The notes beneath the pieces are model-generated. The model made no database searches. It was given only the letters and a program-made list of their open reading frames with translations, and was not told the DNA's origin. A stretch of DNA of 64,000 nucleotides from Acinetobacter sp. A47. GTDB lineage: Bacteria > Pseudomonadota > Gammaproteobacteria > Pseudomonadales > Moraxellaceae. Below are positions 54,701-62,127 of this stretch, piece after piece. The stretch lies in NCBI RefSeq assembly GCF_000805455.1, contig NZ_JSUS01000032.1, positions 558,001 through 622,000 on the forward strand, in the 5' to 3' direction. Position numbers and translations under genes: made by a program. The first letter of the stretch is position 1. Every line of letters begins with the position of its first letter.

Positions 54701-55554
54701 AGTACGGTGAGCTTGAGCAACTGATCGATCGTATCAATGCCAAAGGTTATGGCTTGACCATGGGTCTGCACACCCGTATTGATGAAACGATCAATACCGT
54801 GATCCAGCGTGCAGAAGTCGGTAACTTATATATCAACCGTAATATCGTGGGTGCAGTGGTCGGCGTACAACCGTTTGGTGGCGAAGGCTTGTCGGGTACT
54901 GGTCCGAAAGCGGGTGGTCCACTTTATATGTATCGCCTAATGGAACATTGTTCAGAGAAAGTATTGGCAACCCCATTTGCGGTGAAAGCTGAACTCTCTA
55001 ACTTCGATGCGGTATCCAATGTGGCTTACCAAAGCTTGCTGGCTTGGGCGAAACAGCACATGGCTCAGGCAGTACCTTCAATTCCAGCCTTTGGTGTCGG
55101 TAAATTCTACGAGTTGCAAGGCCCTACCGGTGAAAGCAACCAGTACATTATCCTGCCACGTCATCGTGTACTATCAGTTGCCAATGATGATGCCAGCCAG
55201 CTTCAACAACTGCTTGCGATTTTCGCAGTCAGCAGTACAGCGGCGGTGTTAAAAGACAATGCATTCCTGGTAAAACACAAAGCCTCTTTACCAAAAGATG
55301 TTTTAGATGCCATCACTGTCATTTCAAGTGTTGAAAAAGATGCTTTTGATGCCGTGCTTCATCATGGTTCTGTTGAACAGTTGCAAGATTTGCAAACTAA
55401 AGTTGCTGCCCGTTCAGGTGCGATTGTTGGAATTACCCAGCTGCAAGCCAATGAACAGATTCCTTTGGAACGTCTTGTGATTGAACGTGCCATCAGCGTG
55501 AATACTGCAGCAGCTGGGGGTAACGCAAGCCTGATGACCTTATCTGAAGACTAA
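51793..55554 (+). CDS. putA: Bifunctional proline dehydrogenase / pyrroline-5-carboxylate dehydrogenase
   Basis: This is a 1253-residue enzyme. There is no N-terminal ribbon-helix-helix, so it does not act as a repressor. The proline dehydrogenase barrel (about 190-480) has GPGISIKLSALHPRY, LNIDAEESER and RLVKGAYWDSEIK with FAD-binding sites. The aldehyde dehydrogenase part (about 560-1030) shows SPWNFPLAIF, FTGSTEV, ETGGQNAMIVDSSA with the catalytic Glu and SAGQRCSALR with the catalytic Cys. A C-terminal ALDH-like tail follows. It turns proline into glutamate using FAD then NAD+. Start at 51793 chosen by GGAA upstream. Confidence 0.95.
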   Translation: MNTLDTPAQMDTAHTDGYITEFKEKSEFEQRINTAWRRAEPEAVAVLAEAANISPDLDQKIYELAFSLAHNLRERKSSAGKAGIVQGLLQEFSLSSQEGVALMCLAEALLRIPDTATRDLLIRDKINQGNWKEHVGQSSLMFVNAAAWGLMLTGKLMETPKQKNLSSVLTGLLARSGRGIIRKAVDVAMRMMGEQFVTGETIGEALEHAKPFEHKGFRYSYDMLGEAALTEHDAERYYNDYTQAIHAIGKASNGRGVYDGPGISIKLSALHPRYQRAQIDRVHHELYKKVFELACLAKQYDIGLNIDAEESERLEISLELLERLCFEPKLANWKGIGFVIQAYQKRCFYVVDYIVDLAKRSNKRLMIRLVKGAYWDSEIKKAQIDGMTDYPVFTRKVHTDLSYIACAKKLLAAPDQVYPQFATHNAQSLATIYNLADPSKYYPGQYEFQCLHGMGEPLYEQVVGSKEDGKLGVPCRVYAPVGNHETLLAYLVRRLLENGANTSFVNRIADKTLKVEDLIQSPIKDIQTSAKDEGQLGLKHPAIPLPHDLYPLRPNSNGFDLNNDQPLAELDATAQKLRHQIWKSAPLLGFESAVHDQSNALAITNPAQNSEIVGYVNEATSADVQLALEAAVQAEQSWAATDKTERAACLKRAADLMEARIQELMVLLCRESGKTYANAIAEVREAVDFLRYYATQIENLPANAQIKPLGTVLCISPWNFPLAIFSGQIAAALVSGNCVIAKPAEQTPLIAAQAVQMLWEAGVPHSVVQLLPGRGETVGAQLSQDDRIQGIMFTGSTEVAKILQKTVAKRLSPNGQPIPLIAETGGQNAMIVDSSALTEQVVLDVVSSAFDSAGQRCSALRILCVQEDSAATVVKMLKGAMQQLIVGNPAILKTDIGPVIDTEAKQTIDTHIQKMKSKGYPVHQLMFNDAASQQALAQGTFVPPTAIELPNLDDLEREVFGPVLHIITYKYGELEQLIDRINAKGYGLTMGLHTRIDETINTVIQRAEVGNLYINRNIVGAVVGVQPFGGEGLSGTGPKAGGPLYMYRLMEHCSEKVLATPFAVKAELSNFDAVSNVAYQSLLAWAKQHMAQAVPSIPAFGVGKFYELQGPTGESNQYIILPRHRVLSVANDDASQLQQLLAIFAVSSTAAVLKDNAFLVKHKASLPKDVLDAITVISSVEKDAFDAVLHHGSVEQLQDLQTKVAARSGAIVGITQLQANEQIPLERLVIERAISVNTAAAGGNASLMTLSED

Positions 55555-55590
55555 TATTCGCCTTTCCGAGAGATGCTGAATCTCTTAATG

Positions 55591-55624
55591 ACCCGAATCA
55601 TGTTTACATGGTTCGGGTTTTTTA
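55591..55624 (+). terminator. Terminator after putA
   Basis: ACCCGAATCATG and CATGGTTCGGGT form a 12-bp stem (one G-T) with a TTTA loop followed by TTTTTTATT. Confidence 0.93.
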
Positions 55625-55673
55625 TTATGTTACACAACATCTTTATTATAATTATAAAAACGAGAAGCTTGAG

Positions 55674-56156
55674 ATGCAGTTTTATCCCGCACCAGAATAT
55701 CAACCCCACTGCGCTCAGCTGTTTGAAAGTTATAAAAATAAAATCCAGCAACTGATCCCTTTTGCCCGGGTTGGGCATATTGGTTCATCAGCGATTCCCA
55801 ATGCAATCTCCAAAGGCGATCTCGATATTTATATCAAAGTCTCCGCCCAACGGTTTTTAGTTGCCATTAAAAAATTGCAACAACTGGGTTTTAAAGAAAA
55901 GCCTGATACCTTACGTACTCACCAGCTATGTATGCTGCAATCACAAGTGCACGATATTGCTTTGCAAATCGTTGTGACCGGTTCAGAGTTCCAAAATTTT
56001 CTTACTTTTCGGGATCAACTACGACGTCACCCAGAACTGGTTCAGCAATACAACCAACTCAAACAAAGTTATTCAGGTACGTCACCAGAACAGTATCGTC
56101 AGATTAAAGCCATATTTATTCAGAATGTGCTGAATCCCAATCCAGCTGATCAATAA
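55674..56156 (+). CDS. GrpB-family nucleotidyltransferase-like protein
   Basis: This is a 160-residue protein. IGSSAIPNAISKGDLDIYIK near residues 33-52 is the nucleotidyltransferase-fold signature (GS...DxD) of the GrpB/UPF0157 family; a C-terminal helical part ends QIKAIFIQNVL. Some relatives are fused to CoaE. The substrate is unknown. The ATG at 55674 follows GAAGCTTGAG, and a frame that starts earlier reads through the putA terminator and is not used. It is followed by trmA after 80 bp. Confidence 0.82.
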   Translation: MQFYPAPEYQPHCAQLFESYKNKIQQLIPFARVGHIGSSAIPNAISKGDLDIYIKVSAQRFLVAIKKLQQLGFKEKPDTLRTHQLCMLQSQVHDIALQIVVTGSEFQNFLTFRDQLRRHPELVQQYNQLKQSYSGTSPEQYRQIKAIFIQNVLNPNPADQ

Positions 56157-56237
56157 GCAAATTTGATAATTTCCCTGCACCTGATTGCGCTTTTTTGATA
56201 CCATTCCCTTTTGTCTTCTTCTGTAGTTTTCTTCTTT

Positions 56238-57323
56238 ATGACCGTATCTTACCAGCAGCAACTTCAAGAGAAAGTTGAACGTATTACCACACAATTTGCA
56301 CCGTTCAATCCCCCGGCTTTAGAAGTTTTTCAATCACCTGAGCAACATTTCCGTATGCGTGCCGAATTTCGTATCTGGCATACTGAAAATGACCTGTTCT
56401 ATGCCATGTTTGAACGTGCTGAAGATGGAAAGCAAAAAGAAGTTATTCGTATCGATGAATTTCCAATTGCAGCCCAAAGCATTAATGAGTTGATGCCACG
56501 CTTACTGGAAGAGTTAAAAGCAAAGCCTATCCTCTCGCAACGGATTTTCGAGGCAGACTTTCTTGCAACATTAAGCGGGGAAATGCTGGTTACGCTGATC
56601 TATCACCGTAAACTTGATGCAGACTGGGAAAACGCAGCAAAAGCGCTAGCCGAAAAACTGAATATCAAGATCATGGGCCGTAGCCGGGGCCAGAAAATCA
56701 TTATTGGTGACGATTATGTCGTTGAACAGCTCAATGTCCATGGTCGCACTTTTAAGTACAAACAGATTGAAAGCAGTTTTACCCAGCCAAATGCGCAAGT
56801 ATGTCAGCATATGCTGGAATGGGCTTGTGATGCGGCACAAGGTTCGCAAAAAGATCTACTGGAATTGTATTGTGGTAACGGTAACTTTACCCTGCCATTG
56901 TCTTTAAAGTTCAATCGTGTACTTGCAACCGAGCTGGCAAAATCTTCAGTTTATGCAGCTCAGTGGAACATTGAGCAGAACCAGATTGACAATATTCAGG
57001 TCGCACGTTTATCTGCTGAAGAGTTCACCCAGGCATATCAGGGCGAACGTGCGTTTAGACGTTTGCAAGAAGCGGAAATTGATATCCAAAGCTATGACTT
57101 TGACACGGTTTTTGTCGATCCACCTCGTGCAGGAATTGATGATGAAACATTGAAACTTTTGCAAGGGTTTGAGCGTATCCTCTATATTTCATGTAATCCG
57201 GATACCTTGCATGACAATCTGAAAACCCTGACCAAAACCCATCGTCTTGTGAAGTTTGCCCTGTTCGACCAGTTTCCTTTTACTCATCATGTTGAGTCAG
57301 GGGTTTTGCTCGAGAAGATTTAA
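56238..57323 (+). CDS. trmA: tRNA (uracil-5-)-methyltransferase
   Basis: This 361-residue enzyme forms ribothymidine at position 54 of tRNA with SAM. The SAM motif [13 protein letters not shown] is near residue 205, the DPPRAG motif near 295, and the catalytic Cys lies in YISCNPDTL near 325. An N-terminal segment [11 protein letters not shown] binds RNA. The start MTVSYQQQL at 56238 is family-standard; the longer frame from a TTG is not used. The length fits the Acinetobacter/E. coli TrmA group. Confidence 0.95.
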   Translation: MTVSYQQQLQEKVERITTQFAPFNPPALEVFQSPEQHFRMRAEFRIWHTENDLFYAMFERAEDGKQKEVIRIDEFPIAAQSINELMPRLLEELKAKPILSQRIFEADFLATLSGEMLVTLIYHRKLDADWENAAKALAEKLNIKIMGRSRGQKIIIGDDYVVEQLNVHGRTFKYKQIESSFTQPNAQVCQHMLEWACDAAQGSQKDLLELYCGNGNFTLPLSLKFNRVLATELAKSSVYAAQWNIEQNQIDNIQVARLSAEEFTQAYQGERAFRRLQEAEIDIQSYDFDTVFVDPPRAGIDDETLKLLQGFERILYISCNPDTLHDNLKTLTKTHRLVKFALFDQFPFTHHVESGVLLEKI

Positions 57324-57351
57324 ACAAATTATTTCAACGTAACAATAATTT

Positions 57352-57381
57352 ATAAAGGGTTCGAGTAACCCTTTATTTTTG
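57352..57381 (+). terminator. Terminator after trmA
   Basis: ATAAAGGGTT (57352-57361) and AACCCTTTAT (57367-57376) form a 10-bp stem followed by TTTTG. Confidence 0.85.
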
Positions 57382-57572
57382 CTCAAAGTATTTTCATAAA
57401 AAAGTGATAATTTTCAAAGGTCAAGTCATTAGACCGTCATAATTTCGTTTGAGTTGAAAAAACTCATCGAAAAAATTGAAGTTCAACTGGTGCTTTTATC
57501 ACTTAAGCTGACTTGTATTTTATTTTAAAGTGGCTATATTTCGAGCTATGTTAGGTTGTTAATGAAGGCTCT

Positions 57573-57800
57573 ATGAGTTTTTGGCAAAAATTGTTCAATG
57601 CAGACGAACAATATAACGAACACAAGAACCAGACTTCTTGCGTGGAAAATGACTGTTCTTGTAAAACCAATGAACAGCTACTGGATGCCTTAATGAAGGC
57701 AACCGATGAAGATGTTATTAAAGGCATCAAGAAAGTCCTGATTTCCCGAGGTTATAGTCGCAAAGAATTACTTGCGATGATCAACCCTCCAATCCAATAA
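57573..57800 (+). CDS. Small cysteine-containing unknown protein, 75 residues
   Basis: This is a helical soluble protein with three clustered cysteines (SCVENDCSCK, residues 22-31), then a helix-turn-helix-like C-terminal half (DEDVIKGIKKVLISRGYSRK). The cysteines suggest metal or redox sensing. The ATG follows AAGGCTCT. No family is recognised; the size suggests a small regulator. Confidence 0.6.
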   Translation: MSFWQKLFNADEQYNEHKNQTSCVENDCSCKTNEQLLDALMKATDEDVIKGIKKVLISRGYSRKELLAMINPPIQ

Positions 57801-57807
57801 AAATAAC

Positions 57808-57840
57808 AGCCCTAATCAGCCTTACCGGCAGATTAGGGCT
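57808..57840. terminator. Bidirectional terminator between convergent genes
   Basis: AGCCCTAATC and GATTAGGGCT form a 10-bp stem. On the minus strand it is followed by GTTATTTTTATT. Confidence 0.88.
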
Positions 57841-57845
57841 TAAAA

Positions 57846-58586
57846 TCATCGGCACCCTTCCTGATCGATCACTTCAGCCACTACAGGTCCCAGCTTAAAG
57901 GTTTTATCATGCCGTTTGATCTGTGGTAAATATAAGCTGGATATTGAACCATCCAGATATAGCGCATTTTCCACGTTCAGTTGCTGCTTGAAGAACCGGG
58001 CAAACTGGTAAAAACTGACACGCTGCTTTGAGACGACAAAATAAAGCTGATTATTCCGAATACCGACTCCATTCCGGATCTTTAAAGAAGTCGAATCTGG
58101 CAAAAACTGTTGGTTAATATGCCCTTGATAGACCAGCATAGGTCCTGATTGTGTGGCAAAGCGGGCTTTAAAGCCTGACTGCTTATAATCTGCTGTGGTC
58201 TTGATCACGGCCTTTTGATCATTCCAGGCTACAACACCATTGGGCTGCATGAAGAAATTTCCCCATCCTGTTGCCTGATTTAGCGCATTGATTTTCTGAC
58301 CATTTTCTACATATAAACCGACTGGCTGATAGTCGGTGTGATACATCCCTGCATTCATGGCAAAAGCAAGCTGTTTACATACGGGCAAATCTTTTAAGAT
58401 TCTGGAAAATTTTTGGTAATAACGTCCTGTCTCAGGTGCTTTTAAAAACAACTTGAGTTGATCCAGATGTTCGACCTGAATAACCTCATAACTCACCTGG
58501 TCGACCTGTAGGGTCTGATGCTGCATTGCATAAGCCTTCGGCATACATGCAAAACTACATATTAAAAATAACCATCTTTTCATCAT
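57846..58586 (-). CDS. Phosphodiester glycosidase (NAGPA) domain protein, secreted
   Basis: This is a 246-residue preprotein with signal peptide MMKRWLFLICSFACMPKAYA (residues 1-20). The domain shows FAMNAGMYHTDYQPVGLYVENG, then NFFMQPNGVVAW, ATQSGPMLVYQG and DGSISSLYLPQ, the set of loops typical of PF09992 phosphodiester glycosidases. Such enzymes remove GlcNAc-like caps from phosphodiesters; the bacterial substrates are envelope glycopolymers. A start at 58586 is preferred because the extra 57 residues of the longer frame precede an obvious signal peptide. Confidence 0.82.
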   Translation of the reverse strand: MMKRWLFLICSFACMPKAYAMQHQTLQVDQVSYEVIQVEHLDQLKLFLKAPETGRYYQKFSRILKDLPVCKQLAFAMNAGMYHTDYQPVGLYVENGQKINALNQATGWGNFFMQPNGVVAWNDQKAVIKTTADYKQSGFKARFATQSGPMLVYQGHINQQFLPDSTSLKIRNGVGIRNNQLYFVVSKQRVSFYQFARFFKQQLNVENALYLDGSISSLYLPQIKRHDKTFKLGPVVAEVIDQEGCR

Positions 58587-58755
58587 TGTAGTTCGTGAAT
58601 AAAAACCTGAATGGATCTTCCCATAACTTTGGTCATTATCCCAAGCATAGATACAATCCTGACACATATTCCAGAGATTTAAGCTGAAAATAAGCTCGAT
58701 TGCGTCATCTTTTTTGAGTAAAATGATAAGGTAAATACAATAATCTTGTATCAAC

Positions 58756-59289
58756 ATGCAGCATAAACATCGACATTTCCCTCTTGGCGCCCATCTGATC
58801 GTTAAACACTTTGGTTATAGCCACCACGGGATTTATGCAGGCCGTGGTCGAGTCATTCATTATTCAGGCTTTGCACATATTTTTAAAAAGCATCCCATTG
58901 AAATAACCTCAATTCAGCACTTTTCTCGTGGCAAACCGATTTATACCCGACATTACCCTGCGCCGCGTTATAAGGCAAAAGCTGTGGTTCGGCGTATGCG
59001 TTCACGCATGCACGAAAATCATTATCATTTGATTATCAACAATTGTGAACATTTATGTACATGGGCCATTACCGGCGTTGAATCCAGTACCCAGGTTGAA
59101 CGTATGCAACGCCGTCTGGCCACGATCGGCTATGTCAGCTCGGTCATGAGTTATATGAACGGACTGATGCTGACCATTGCCACCGCCTGCTTTGCCATTG
59201 TGCTTTATATCAAGATGATGCTTCGTCGACAGGCAAAAAAGTCAATGCCAGCCTATTTACTCCTTAAAGAAAAGCATTCTAAAAAATAA
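58756..59289 (+). CDS. LRAT-domain (lecithin:retinol acyltransferase-like) protein with membrane anchor
   Basis: This 177-residue protein has the LRAT/NlpC-type catalytic set: His in KHFGYSHHGIYAG (near 18-30), and the nucleophile in NNCEHLC near residue 95. A C-terminal hydrophobic segment (LTIATACFAIVLYIKMM) anchors it in the membrane. These thiol enzymes act on acyl or amide bonds in lipids or peptidoglycan. It is divergent from the phosphodiester glycosidase gene; the toxin locus begins 230 bp downstream. Confidence 0.82.
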   Translation: MQHKHRHFPLGAHLIVKHFGYSHHGIYAGRGRVIHYSGFAHIFKKHPIEITSIQHFSRGKPIYTRHYPAPRYKAKAVVRRMRSRMHENHYHLIINNCEHLCTWAITGVESSTQVERMQRRLATIGYVSSVMSYMNGLMLTIATACFAIVLYIKMMLRRQAKKSMPAYLLLKEKHSKK

Positions 59290-59359
59290 TCAACCCGCAC
59301 CTCCACTCCACTACTGACATGATTATTGATTTTTCATTCGGCTTGCAGTAGTATTTTCT

Positions 59360-59378
59360 GCGATACATGTCGTATCGC
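59360..59378. promoter_or_regulatory. Palindrome in the toxin leader region
   Basis: GCGATAC (59360-59366) and GTATCGC (59372-59378) are perfect inverted repeats around ATGTC. This could be an operator for a regulator of the toxin gene, or a leader hairpin. Confidence 0.5.
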
Positions 59379-59396
59379 TTCCATATTGAGGGTTTT

Positions 59397-59423
59397 ATGT
59401 TGGAGATAGCAGTAATCTGGTAA
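59397..59423 (+). CDS. Candidate 8-codon leader peptide (MLEIAVIW) upstream of the YjhX-family toxin
   Basis: ATG at 59397 has GAGGG four bases upstream, a better ribosome site than the toxin's own. The frame ends at TAA 59421-59423, inside the left arm of the hairpin at 59419-59456. In E. coli the topAI-yjhQP operon is controlled by a short upstream ORF (toiL), so a leader peptide is plausible. Eight residues give no homology evidence; it is a proposal. Confidence 0.35.
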   Translation: MLEIAVIW

Positions 59424-59456
59424 CTACATTTCAATAACGCATTGAAATTGGTTATC
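59419..59456 (+). promoter_or_regulatory. Leader hairpin with alternative pairing before the toxin gene
   Basis: ATTTCAAT (59428-59435) and ATTGAAAT (59441-59448) form an 8-bp stem with an AACGC loop, extended by GGTAAC (59419-59424) with GTTATC (59451-59456). The same GTTATC could instead pair with GATAAC at 59510-59515, at the toxin ribosome site. Ribosome position on the leader ORF could choose between the two. Confidence 0.5.
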
Positions 59457-59518
59457 TGCGCGACTTTTTGGGCTTTAAGCCTGATTTTGCCTCTGATTAT
59501 TTCTATCTGGATAACAAC

Positions 59519-59776
59519 ATGAACTTGTCCAAGTCCGAACAACGGACCCTACACGTCTTGGCTAAAGGCGGAAAAATCGTAAAACTTCGTAATGACTCGG
59601 GTCAAACTATCGCTGTAGAGTGCTATAGCCGAGAAGGTTTACTGCTGTCGGATTGCGATCTTGCTGTTTTTAACATGCTAAGAAAGAAAAAACTGATTAA
59701 ATCCCTTAATGGACGGCCCTATCAAATTAATTTACATGGGCTTAGATCAGTACGCCCACAATTAGACAATCGTTAA
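59519..59776 (+). CDS. yjhX: YjhX/TopAI-family toxin (topoisomerase I inhibitor family)
   Basis: This is an 85-residue protein, the normal length of the YjhX (UPF0386) family. The marks are [20 protein letters not shown] at the start, [20 protein letters not shown] in the middle, [15 protein letters not shown] and the final RPQLDNR. In E. coli YjhX was shown to bind and inhibit topoisomerase I (TopAI), with the GNAT protein YjhQ as its antitoxin. The longer frame from 59468 lacks a ribosome site. Next gene downstream is an HD-GNAT fusion. Confidence 0.9.
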   Translation: MNLSKSEQRTLHVLAKGGKIVKLRNDSGQTIAVECYSREGLLLSDCDLAVFNMLRKKKLIKSLNGRPYQINLHGLRSVRPQLDNR

Positions 59777-59790
59777 CACGTCACCAGTGG

Positions 59791-59857
59791 TCTGGATAAA
59801 CCCTGGGTTGTACTTAGATCTGTCTAATTACCTAACTTAAGATCAGGTTTATCCGGA
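59791..59857. promoter_or_regulatory. Inverted repeat between toxin and HD-GNAT gene
   Basis: TCTGGATAAACCCTG (59791-59805) and CAGGTTTATCCGGA (59844-59857) are complementary at about 13 positions around a 38-base loop. Between the toxin stop and the next start this may be an operator, a processing hairpin or a control point for relative expression. Confidence 0.5.
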
Positions 59858-59885
59858 TTACACATGGTTTATTTTGAGATATAAA

Positions 59886-60953
59886 ATGGAACTAGATGTA
59901 ATTCAAAACCGCTTGGCTTTTTTAAAAGAAGCGGAAAAACTAAAAAATGTGATGCGATTTTCACATACTTCCAATGGTCGTCAGGAAAGTACTGCCGAAC
60001 ATAGCTGGCGTTTATGTGTCATGGCCATGATTTTTGCAGATCAATTCGAGCAGATCGATCTCGAAAAAACACTAAAGATGTGCCTGATTCATGATTTGGC
60101 CGAAGCGATTCATGGTGATATTCCAGCCATTATGAAAGACCAATTTCCAGCAAAGCATGAGCAGGAAAAACAGGATCTTGATCAATTGACCGAATGTCTT
60201 GATGAACATCCGAAAAACTTGATCCGGAGTTTATGGCAAGAATATGAAGATGCAGAAACTCCCGAAGCCAGGCTGGTCAAAGCCCTGGACAAGCTAGAGA
60301 CCATTTTGCAACATAATCAGGGCATTAACCCTGCTCATTTTGATTATGCATTTAATCTCGGCTATGGGAAAAAATATACCCAGAGCAACCCTGTGCTTAA
60401 ACACATCCGGGCTATTCTGGATCAGGAAACACAAGAGAAAATAAAGATGAATATACAGATTCGTGATGAGAAACTAGCCGACATTCCCTCCATTTTTAAT
60501 TTGACTCAACAGGCTTTCGCAGGGCTTGAACATTCCAGCCATACCGAACAGTTTATTGTTAATGCATTGCGAAATTCAGGCCAACTGAGTTTATCTCTGG
60601 TTGCCCTCAGCAATAACAGGCTGATTGGGCATATTGCATTTTCACCAGTACAAATCTCAGATGGCAGCAAGGGCTGGTATGGCTTGGGGCCAGTTTCAGT
60701 ATTACCTGAATATCAAGGTCAAGGGGTAGGTACTCAATTGATACATGCCGGTCTTGAAGCACTTAAAGATCTAGATGCACTTGGCTGTGTTCTCCTTGGA
60801 GATCCAGCTTATTATGGAAAGTTTGGCTTTAAGGCAAATACAAGCGTTGTATTGTCAGGTGTACCTGCTGAGTATTTTCAAATTTTGCCATTTACTGCAC
60901 GTATCCCGAAAGGAGAGGTTTTCTATGCCGATGCATTTAATGCAACGGCATAG
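59886..60953 (+). CDS. HD-domain hydrolase fused to GNAT acetyltransferase, probable YjhQ-like antitoxin
   Basis: This is a 355-residue protein. Residues 1-185 form an HD phosphohydrolase of the YfbR/HDDC2 type: Arg24, then His39 in TAEHSW and His69-Asp70 in IHDLAEAIHGDIPA, and an Asp in KALDKLE. Residues 188-355 form a GNAT domain: GHIAFSPV, GLGPVSVLPEYQGQGVGTQ with the acetyl-CoA loop, and GDPAYYGKFGF. An internal ATG at 60447 could give GNAT alone (168 residues). The partner of YjhX in E. coli is a GNAT protein, so the C-terminal half is the likely antitoxin; this is inferred. Start at 59886 preferred over TTG 59874. Confidence 0.85.
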   Translation: MELDVIQNRLAFLKEAEKLKNVMRFSHTSNGRQESTAEHSWRLCVMAMIFADQFEQIDLEKTLKMCLIHDLAEAIHGDIPAIMKDQFPAKHEQEKQDLDQLTECLDEHPKNLIRSLWQEYEDAETPEARLVKALDKLETILQHNQGINPAHFDYAFNLGYGKKYTQSNPVLKHIRAILDQETQEKIKMNIQIRDEKLADIPSIFNLTQQAFAGLEHSSHTEQFIVNALRNSGQLSLSLVALSNNRLIGHIAFSPVQISDGSKGWYGLGPVSVLPEYQGQGVGTQLIHAGLEALKDLDALGCVLLGDPAYYGKFGFKANTSVVLSGVPAEYFQILPFTARIPKGEVFYADAFNATA

Positions 60954-60977
60954 TTGAACTAACCCGGTAAATACACT

Positions 60978-61020
60978 GCAGAAGTTCTGGCAATTGGGCA
61001 CGAACTTCTGCACTTTATTT
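60978..61020. terminator. Terminator between the HD-GNAT gene and the prophage lysozyme
   Basis: GCAGAAGTTC (60978-60987) and GAACTTCTGC (61002-61011) form a 10-bp stem with a 14-nt loop, then ACTTTATTT. It separates the host-type operon from the phage cassette. Confidence 0.85.
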
Positions 61021-61024
61021 CTAT

Positions 61025-61570
61025 CTATACAGCCATCACTTCAGAAACCTGCAAAGCCTGTTCAAATATTTCAGCATAACTGGCAATCAGCCCAGCTTTA
61101 TCGGTTCCATTGACAATATATCGGGCCCCAATAAAGTCCTTTTTATCATGGCGTATATAATCATTGAGTTTTTTACCAGTGAATAAGCCCTTTTTCATAC
61201 CAACAATCATGACACGCGCAGCGACATCTGCCTGCAACGCCAGTTTCGGGTTCTTCACTAAATCAATTTTTAAATAGTCGCCCATACGTTTATAGTTTGC
61301 CAACCATGTCAGCTGAACATAACCATACCCAATATAAGGATAATATTGCTTTGATTTCAAATATTTTTCTGAACCATACTCGATAACCGGTTGCATGGTT
61401 CTGGCTGTTTCATGCCAGGCTGTTGCCAGAATATAGGCCGACTGGGCAATACCCAGCTCCCGGTGTGTATCTAAGACAGAAATGAGGAAGTTGATTCCAT
61501 CTACTTGTGACTGGTTCAATTTTCCAAAGGCTTGACGTAATATATCGAAACCATCTTGTGTTATTTTCAT
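61025..61570 (-). CDS. Phage lysozyme/endolysin, chitinase-like (GH19-type) family
   Basis: This 181-residue protein without signal peptide has AYILATAWHETARTMQPVIE (catalytic Glu54 in WHET) and YIGYGYVQLTWLANYKRMGD, the marks of phage chitinase-like/GH19 lysozymes. It would cut the glycan backbone of peptidoglycan once the holin opens the inner membrane. The ATG is preceded by AAGGAAAAAATC. It follows a holin-like gene after a terminator, so it may have its own start of transcription or be expressed by read-through. Confidence 0.82.
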   Translation of the reverse strand: MKITQDGFDILRQAFGKLNQSQVDGINFLISVLDTHRELGIAQSAYILATAWHETARTMQPVIEYGSEKYLKSKQYYPYIGYGYVQLTWLANYKRMGDYLKIDLVKNPKLALQADVAARVMIVGMKKGLFTGKKLNDYIRHDKKDFIGARYIVNGTDKAGLIASYAEIFEQALQVSEVMAV

Positions 61571-61591
61571 GATTTTTTCCTTATAAAAATA

Positions 61592-61612
61592 AAAAAACCG
61601 CCCTAAGGCGGT
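61592..61612 (-). terminator. Intrinsic terminator between holin-like and lysozyme genes
   Basis: ACCGCC and GGCGGT pair around CTAA; on the minus strand it is followed by TTTTTTTATTTT. It lies just before the lysozyme gene start. Confidence 0.85.
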
Positions 61613-61632
61613 CTTTTCATCAAGTCATATGT

Positions 61633-62028
61633 TTAAAATTTGTCTTTAAAATCTTTTACTTCTTTTGCAACATCCAGAATGGTTGAATCTTCTCTTGCAT
61701 TAATGAAATTAAATGTCCAGCGAATTAATGCCCATACAGGCAAACCGCACAGGAAATACAAACCACCTAATGCGAAGGCGCCAAACATGTTTTTACTCCA
61801 GTCCTGCAAAGCAAAATGCTGAATCACAAAACCACCACCTGCGATACTTCCTACCGCAGTCGAGATTAATGAAACCACCCATTCCTGCTTAGATTTTGGA
61901 AGCCGTGTCATCACCACAACGACCCAGGCTAAAAACATAAAGGTCAATGCCATCAACACAATAAAGACAACACCATAGGATGTTATTGCGACTGCAATGT
62001 CTGCACCCGCTGAAACGAGGTCTACCAT
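61633..62028 (-). CDS. Holin-like phage membrane protein
   Basis: In this 131-residue protein, three or so hydrophobic helices (VVFIVLMALTFMFLAWVVVV, LISTAVGSIAGGGFVIQ, MFGAFALGGLYFLCGLPVW) and a charged C-terminal helix give a typical holin or antiholin profile. Position between tail and lysozyme genes supports it. No named holin family was matched. Confidence 0.6.
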   Translation of the reverse strand: MVDLVSAGADIAVAITSYGVVFIVLMALTFMFLAWVVVVMTRLPKSKQEWVVSLISTAVGSIAGGGFVIQHFALQDWSKNMFGAFALGGLYFLCGLPVWALIRWTFNFINAREDSTILDVAKEVKDFKDKF

Positions 62029-62045
62029 TTTCCTCCTCCAAAAAG

Positions 62046-62070
62046 AAAAACCCTGTTGAGTACAGGGTTT
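62046..62070 (-). terminator. Terminator of the tail protein gene
   Basis: AAACCCTGT and ACAGGGTTT form a 9-bp stem with a 5-nt loop. Read on the minus strand it is followed by TTTTTCTTTT, 58 bp after the tail stop. Confidence 0.85.
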
Positions 62071-62127
62071 TTTATCATCTGAAAAATAATATTATTTTAT
62101 GGGCTACAAAGGTTAAAAAATATAATA

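Noticed and set aside
59279..59542. 87-residue minus-strand frame across the toxin leader
   Set aside because: It runs opposite to the toxin start and leader signals, and has no family pattern or ribosome site.
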